Shown here: positions 32,670 through 36,329 of the stretch, in pieces | Position numbering within the stretch: position 1 is the first letter of the stretch | How the letters are laid out: each line of letters begins with the position of its first letter | NCBI GenBank assembly: GCA_947627415.1 | Contig: CANQVU010000011.1 | Coordinates: 1 to 36,329, forward strand | Direction: 5' to 3' | Source of the DNA: an uncultured Clostridia bacterium | GTDB lineage: Bacteria > Bacillota > Clostridia > TANB77 > CAG-508 | DNA: 36,329 nucleotides | The notes under the pieces: model-generated | What the model was told of the DNA's origin: nothing | The model's database searches: none | Seen by the model: the letters and a program-made list of their open reading frames with translations, nothing else | Position numbers and translations under genes: made by a program

Positions 32670-34964
32670 TTATTTTGCAGTAAAACTTAAATTTCCATTT
32701 TCTATATCAACAAAAATTGTTTGACAAGGCAATACTTCTGATTTTAATATCATATCAGAAATAGGATCTTCTACATATCGTTGAATTGCTCTCCTTAAAG
32801 GCCTTGCACCATATTTTAAATCAGTTCCCTTTTCCAATATGTAGTTTTTAGCTTCATTGGATACATCTAAACTAATATCTTTATCAGATAATGCCTTAGA
32901 TGTAGATTTTAATAGTAAATCTATAATTTGTAGTAATTGATCTTTTGTTAAACTGTCAAAAATAACTATTTCATCTACTCTATTTAAAAATTCAGGTCTG
33001 AATATATCTTTTAAAGCAGTCTCAATTTTTCCTTTATCAAAACTTTGTTTCCCAAAACCTATTGAATTATTATTTAAATTAGAACCAGCATTTGATGTCA
33101 TAATTATTATAGTATTTTCAAAACTTACTGTATTCCCTTGAGAGTCTGTAAGCTTACCGTCATCTAATATTTGTAGAAGAATGTTAAATACATCAGGATG
33201 AGCTTTTTCTATTTCATCTAAAAGAATTATTGAATAAGGTTTTCTTCTTACTTTTTCAGTTAATTGTCCTGCATCATCATAACCTACATATCCTGGAGGA
33301 GAACCAATTAATTTAGATGTTGAATGACTTTCCATATATTCAGACATGTCAACTCTAATTATTGAATCCTCACTTCCAAACATTTCATATGCAAGAGTTT
33401 TTGCAAGTTCAGTTTTTCCAACACCTGTTGGTCCAACAAATATAAATGAAGGTGGCCTTTTTGTACTTTGAAGCCCAGCTCTATTTCTTCTAATCGCACG
33501 AGATACAGCTTCAACTGCAACATCTTGACCTATTATCCTATTGTGCAAATTTTTTTCGAGATTTAATAATTTAACAGTTTCTGCCTCTGTAATTTTTTTA
33601 ACAGGTATTTTTGTAGAATGCTCAATTACCTCAGCAATATCATTAACTGTAAGACTAGTCAATTTAAGCTTTTTGTTTAATTCTTCTATTCTTTCTAAGA
33701 TATTACATTCTTCTGTTTTTAAATCAGCTGCCTTTTGATAATCTTCTATAGAATCAGATTCAACTGCTTCTTCTTTTTCTTCTTGAATTTTGGCAAGTCT
33801 ATTTTTTAACACTTCGAGTTCATATAGTTCTTTATTATCCAAATTAATTTTTGAACAAGCTTCGTCTAATATATCTATTGCTTTATCTGGCAAAAATCTA
33901 TCATGAATATATTTTTCAGACATTCTTACAGTTTGTGCGATTACATCATTAGAAATTTTTACTTTGTGAAAGTCTTCATAATATTTTTTTATTCCCTTTA
34001 AAATTTCAATAGTATCATCTATGTTAGGCTCTTCAACAATTACAGGTTGAAATCTTCTTTCCAGAGCAGAATCTTTTTCTATATATTTTCTATATTCCTT
34101 TAAAGTTGTAGTTCCTATCAATTGAATTTCTCCATTTGATAGAGAAGGCTTTAAAATGTTTGCAGCATTCATCGAATGTTCAGCATCACCTGCACCTATT
34201 ATATTGTGAATTTCATCAATAACAAGAATAATATTACCAGATTGTTTACATTCATCAATCAGAGATTTCATTCTTCCTTCAAATTGACCTCTAAATTGTG
34301 TTCCAGCAATAACTGCTGTCATATCAAGTAAATATACTTCTTTGTTTAATAGTTTTGCAGGGACCTTTTTTTCAGCAATTTTAATTGCTAAACCTTGAGC
34401 AATAGCTGTTTTTCCAACACCTGGCTCACCTATTAAGCAAGGATTATTTTTAGAACGTCTATTTAATATTTGAATAACTCTTTCAATTTCTTTATCACGA
34501 CCAATAACAATATCCAATTCATTTTTTCTAGCCTTATTTGTTAAATTAGTTCCATATATATCCAAAAAGCTTTTTTTCTTTTCTTTTGGTCTTCTTTCTG
34601 TTTTTACTTTTTTCTTTGAATTAGAAGATTCATCTTCTTGACCTTTTACTTCAGAAGATTTATTTCCAAACATATTAGAAAAAATAGAACCTAGAGGAAT
34701 ACCTCCATTTGCTTCTATATCATCTGGAGTTAAGTCATCTATATCCATATTTTCAGATATATCCTCAAATAAATTTTCAAATTGTTTTGACATATCATTT
34801 AATTCTTCTTCAGAAAGATTTGCTTGTTTTGCAAGTACTTCTAAAGGGTTAATGCCTTTTTCTTTTGCACAATTATAACAAAGCCCCTCCATAGAGCTTT
34901 TATTACCATCTATTTTTTTTGTAAAAATCACAGCCATATTTTTATGGCAATTTGAACATAACAT
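32670..34964 (-). CDS. clpE: ClpE-like AAA+ unfoldase with N-terminal zinc finger
   Basis: A 764-residue ClpC/ClpE-class ATPase of the Clp protease. The N terminus is a zinc-finger-like domain (C3, C6, C29, C32 in two CxxC pairs), not the ClpC-type repeat domain, which defines ClpE. A variable linker (about 55-130) follows. The first AAA+ domain has Walker A GEPGVGKTA at 179-187 and an LVIDEIHNIIGAGD Walker B; a UVR-like coiled middle region (about 400-440, EDYQKAADLKTEECNILERI) follows; the second AAA+ domain has FVGPTGVGKTELAKT and IILLDEIEKAHPDV. It would unfold damaged or tagged proteins for ClpP. Start ATG behind AGGAG; own promoter upstream. I cannot see a convincing CtsR repeat operator. 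Confidence 0.9.
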   Translation of the reverse strand: MLCSNCHKNMAVIFTKKIDGNKSSMEGLCYNCAKEKGINPLEVLAKQANLSEEELNDMSKQFENLFEDISENMDIDDLTPDDIEANGGIPLGSIFSNMFGNKSSEVKGQEDESSNSKKKVKTERRPKEKKKSFLDIYGTNLTNKARKNELDIVIGRDKEIERVIQILNRRSKNNPCLIGEPGVGKTAIAQGLAIKIAEKKVPAKLLNKEVYLLDMTAVIAGTQFRGQFEGRMKSLIDECKQSGNIILVIDEIHNIIGAGDAEHSMNAANILKPSLSNGEIQLIGTTTLKEYRKYIEKDSALERRFQPVIVEEPNIDDTIEILKGIKKYYEDFHKVKISNDVIAQTVRMSEKYIHDRFLPDKAIDILDEACSKINLDNKELYELEVLKNRLAKIQEEKEEAVESDSIEDYQKAADLKTEECNILERIEELNKKLKLTSLTVNDIAEVIEHSTKIPVKKITEAETVKLLNLEKNLHNRIIGQDVAVEAVSRAIRRNRAGLQSTKRPPSFIFVGPTGVGKTELAKTLAYEMFGSEDSIIRVDMSEYMESHSTSKLIGSPPGYVGYDDAGQLTEKVRRKPYSIILLDEIEKAHPDVFNILLQILDDGKLTDSQGNTVSFENTIIIMTSNAGSNLNNNSIGFGKQSFDKGKIETALKDIFRPEFLNRVDEIVIFDSLTKDQLLQIIDLLLKSTSKALSDKDISLDVSNEAKNYILEKGTDLKYGARPLRRAIQRYVEDPISDMILKSEVLPCQTIFVDIENGNLSFTAK

Positions 34965-35002
34965 ATTTATCTCCTGCCTTTTACTATATAAGTATATCTA
35001 TT

Positions 35003-35031
35003 ATAATACATTAAATTTTGCTGATAGTCAA
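35003..35031 (-). promoter_or_regulatory. Promoter of clpE-pgsA
   Basis: On the minus strand TTGACT (35031-35026), a 17-bp spacer and TATTAT (35008-35003). A shifted TATAAT overlaps the -10 region. Confidence 0.6.
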
Positions 35032-35048
35032 GAAACCGTAAGAAAAAG

Positions 35049-35077
35049 TTGAATCTATTTAATAATAATGTTATAAT
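35049..35077 (+). promoter_or_regulatory. Promoter of the membrane-anchored unknown gene
   Basis: TTGAAT at 35049-35054, a 17-bp spacer, TATAAT at 35072-35077, divergent from the clpE promoter. Confidence 0.65.
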
Positions 35078-35098
35078 ATAAAACTAAAGGAGAAACAA

Positions 35099-35920
35099 AT
35101 GAGAAATTTCAAATATTTTTTAGTAAAAAACAAGATGATTATAATAATTACATCAATTGTACTAATATGCGCAATAGCAATAGCTATAGGAGTGTATGCA
35201 CAGCTTACAAATAGAGGAGATATTAAATCAAAAGAACAAGATGAAAATTATGATTATGAAGATTTAGAAAGAAGTTTTGATGATATATTTACAAATACTA
35301 TAAATAAAGAGGTAGATGCAAAGCAAGATATTAATTATGATGAAATAATATATTGCGTCTATAATATTGAAGAAGAAGAAGCTAATTATAATATTAAGGC
35401 AAAAATACCTTTATTTAAAATAGAAAATAATGTAACAAAAGAAATAAATAAAGAAATATATGATACATTCGCCAATACAATTATAAAAATTGTACAAAAT
35501 TCTACAGCATATACAACATTTAATTTAGATTACGTAGTGTACGTTAATAATAATATTTTATCATTAGTGATTAGATGTAAATATAAAGACGCAAGTAATC
35601 CGCAAAGAAATATAATACAAACATACAATTATGATATGGATAATAATAGATTAGTTGATATAAATGAAATAATAGATTATAAGAACTTAAATAAAGAAGA
35701 TATACAAAAAGAAGTTTTTGAAAAAATAAAAGAAGAAAATGCACAAATAAAAAATATTAGTGATCAGGGATATAATGTATATATTAGAGATGAAAATGAC
35801 GATATATATAAAATAGAAAATACTCCAAATTATTTCTTAGGTAAGGATAATCATCTATATTTAGTATATGCCTATGGGAATAACAATTTTACAAGTGAAA
35901 TGGACCTTGTCATATTTTAA
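35099..35920 (+). CDS. Membrane-anchored extracytoplasmic protein, DUF3298-like
   Basis: A 273-residue protein, ATG behind AAAGGAG. A basic start is followed by one membrane helix (about 13-35, MIIIITSIVLICAIAIAIGV), an acidic linker (about 42-65) and an alpha/beta domain. The second half (YTTFNLDYVVYVNNNILSLV, YNYDMDNNRLVDINEIIDYK, NLNKEDIQKEVFEKIKEENA, FLGKDNHLYLVYAYG) resembles the DUF3298/RsiV-PdaC accessory fold seen in extracytoplasmic proteins of Firmicutes, but no catalytic deacetylase domain is present. A sensor or wall-binding role is possible; function unknown. Confidence 0.65.
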   Translation: MRNFKYFLVKNKMIIIITSIVLICAIAIAIGVYAQLTNRGDIKSKEQDENYDYEDLERSFDDIFTNTINKEVDAKQDINYDEIIYCVYNIEEEEANYNIKAKIPLFKIENNVTKEINKEIYDTFANTIIKIVQNSTAYTTFNLDYVVYVNNNILSLVIRCKYKDASNPQRNIIQTYNYDMDNNRLVDINEIIDYKNLNKEDIQKEVFEKIKEENAQIKNISDQGYNVYIRDENDDIYKIENTPNYFLGKDNHLYLVYAYGNNNFTSEMDLVIF

Positions 35921-35948
35921 TGAATAATGAATAATTAATGATTAATTA

Positions 35949-35990
35949 AAAAGAGGTGTAATTTACTGCAGTAAATTACACCTCTTTTTA
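35949..35990. terminator. Bidirectional terminator, 42-nt perfect palindrome
   Basis: Two 21-nt arms meet at CTGCAG with A-run and T-run ends. It separates the convergent unknown gene and htrA. Confidence 0.93.
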
Positions 35991-35993
35991 TGA

Positions 35994-36329
35994 CTAAGGT
36001 TTTTCACCTAAAGTTATTTTTACTTGTTTAGTTTCTCCATTTCTATATACATCAAGAGTAACTTCATCGCCAATTTTTTTCTTGTTTTTTATCTCATTTA
36101 ATTCGTCCATTGTTTTGACTTGTGTGCCATCTATGGCTGTAATAACATCGCCTGATTTTAAATCAGAAGAGGATGCTGGACCATCAGAATTTATTTCTTG
36201 AATATATATTCCAGTAGGCAAGTTATAGTGTTTAGCATTTACTTCATCTAAGTCTACACCACCAATTCCTATATATGGTCTTAAAACTTTTCCTTTTTCT
36301 ATTAATTGGTTATATATATCTATAGTATC
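35994..36329 (-). CDS. htrA: HtrA/DegP-type serine protease, C-terminal PDZ part (cut by window edge)
   Basis: Only the last 111 residues are inside the window; the frame runs open to position 36329, so the true start lies outside. Visible are the typical link QLIEKGKVLRPYIGIGGVDL from the protease domain to the PDZ domain, then IYIQEINSDGPASSSDLKSG, DVITAIDGTQV, and VYRNGETKQVKITLG. This is the substrate-binding PDZ of a membrane-anchored HtrA/DegP protease that degrades misfolded proteins outside the cell membrane. The catalytic triad cannot be seen here. A TTG at 36221 is not a real start. Confidence 0.88.
   Translation of the reverse strand, partial: DTIDIYNQLIEKGKVLRPYIGIGGVDLDEVNAKHYNLPTGIYIQEINSDGPASSSDLKSGDVITAIDGTQVKTMDELNEIKNKKKIGDEVTLDVYRNGETKQVKITLGEKP

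Noticed and set aside
34965..35098. CtsR operator upstream of clpE
   Set aside because: Only one GTCAA-like half is visible; no convincing tandem heptad repeat.

Overview
The window comes from a very AT-rich, low-GC Gram-positive genome, most likely an uncultured anaerobic gut-type member of the Clostridia. Supporting signs are strong AGGAGG-type ribosome binding sites, near-consensus sigma-A promoters with 17-bp spacing, a BofC-like protein, a YtgP/SpoVB-type flippase, a lipoteichoic-acid synthase, a ClpE-type ATPase and a cohesin/dockerin system. No rRNA, tRNA, CRISPR array or transposase gene was seen.

Layout. Positions 1-6.5 kb hold an amidohydrolase (MTA/SAH deaminase type), a secreted SH3-NlpC/P60 wall hydrolase, comEC (readable only with two +1 shifts), a hicA-hicB toxin-antitoxin pair and a BofC-like membrane protein. 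Positions 6.7-14.5 kb are a surface-protein island: three secreted proteins with the same signal peptide and a C-terminal dockerin (a GLUG-type repeat protein, an LRR plus papain-like protease, and a long LRR protein), then a sortase-anchored cohesin protein that could display them. Positions 14.5-20.8 kb carry lemA, an Rpf/YabE-like wall lytic enzyme, a lipid flippase, exonuclease III, a PerM/AI-2E-family permease and a small multidrug export protein. Positions 20.9-25.9 kb hold an ABC ATPase (again needing a +1 shift, inside its P-loop), a methyltransferase-like protein, a giant MacB/FtsX-like permease and a tiny membrane protein. Positions 26-36.3 kb hold a prepilin-like protein with palindromic repeats inside its leader, a small unknown protein, an LTA synthase, a DUF421 protein, the threonylcarbamoyl-AMP synthase, pgsA, clpE, a membrane-anchored unknown and the 3' end of an HtrA-type protease.

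Main discovery. Four positions break otherwise intact, conserved reading frames: two in comEC, one in the Walker A motif of the ABC ATPase, one in the GLUG-dockerin protein. At all four the disturbance is one extra C that creates an in-frame CGG codon, and skipping that C restores the frame with a glycine (GGN). Scanning both strands by eye, I found no in-frame CGG in any other gene of the window (roughly 11,000 codons), although CGT, CGA and CGC are used. CGG therefore behaves not as arginine but as a '+1 shift here' signal: an unassigned codon skipped by the ribosome, or a CGGN four-base glycine codon. A systematic sequencing error is the main competing explanation.

Other structure: GC-rich palindromic repeats (TGTAGGGG family) between genes and translated inside one gene, an 81-nt near-perfect palindrome, two copies of a possible MITE-like element, and a near-identical 300-bp duplication that carries the shared 5' cassette of the dockerin genes.
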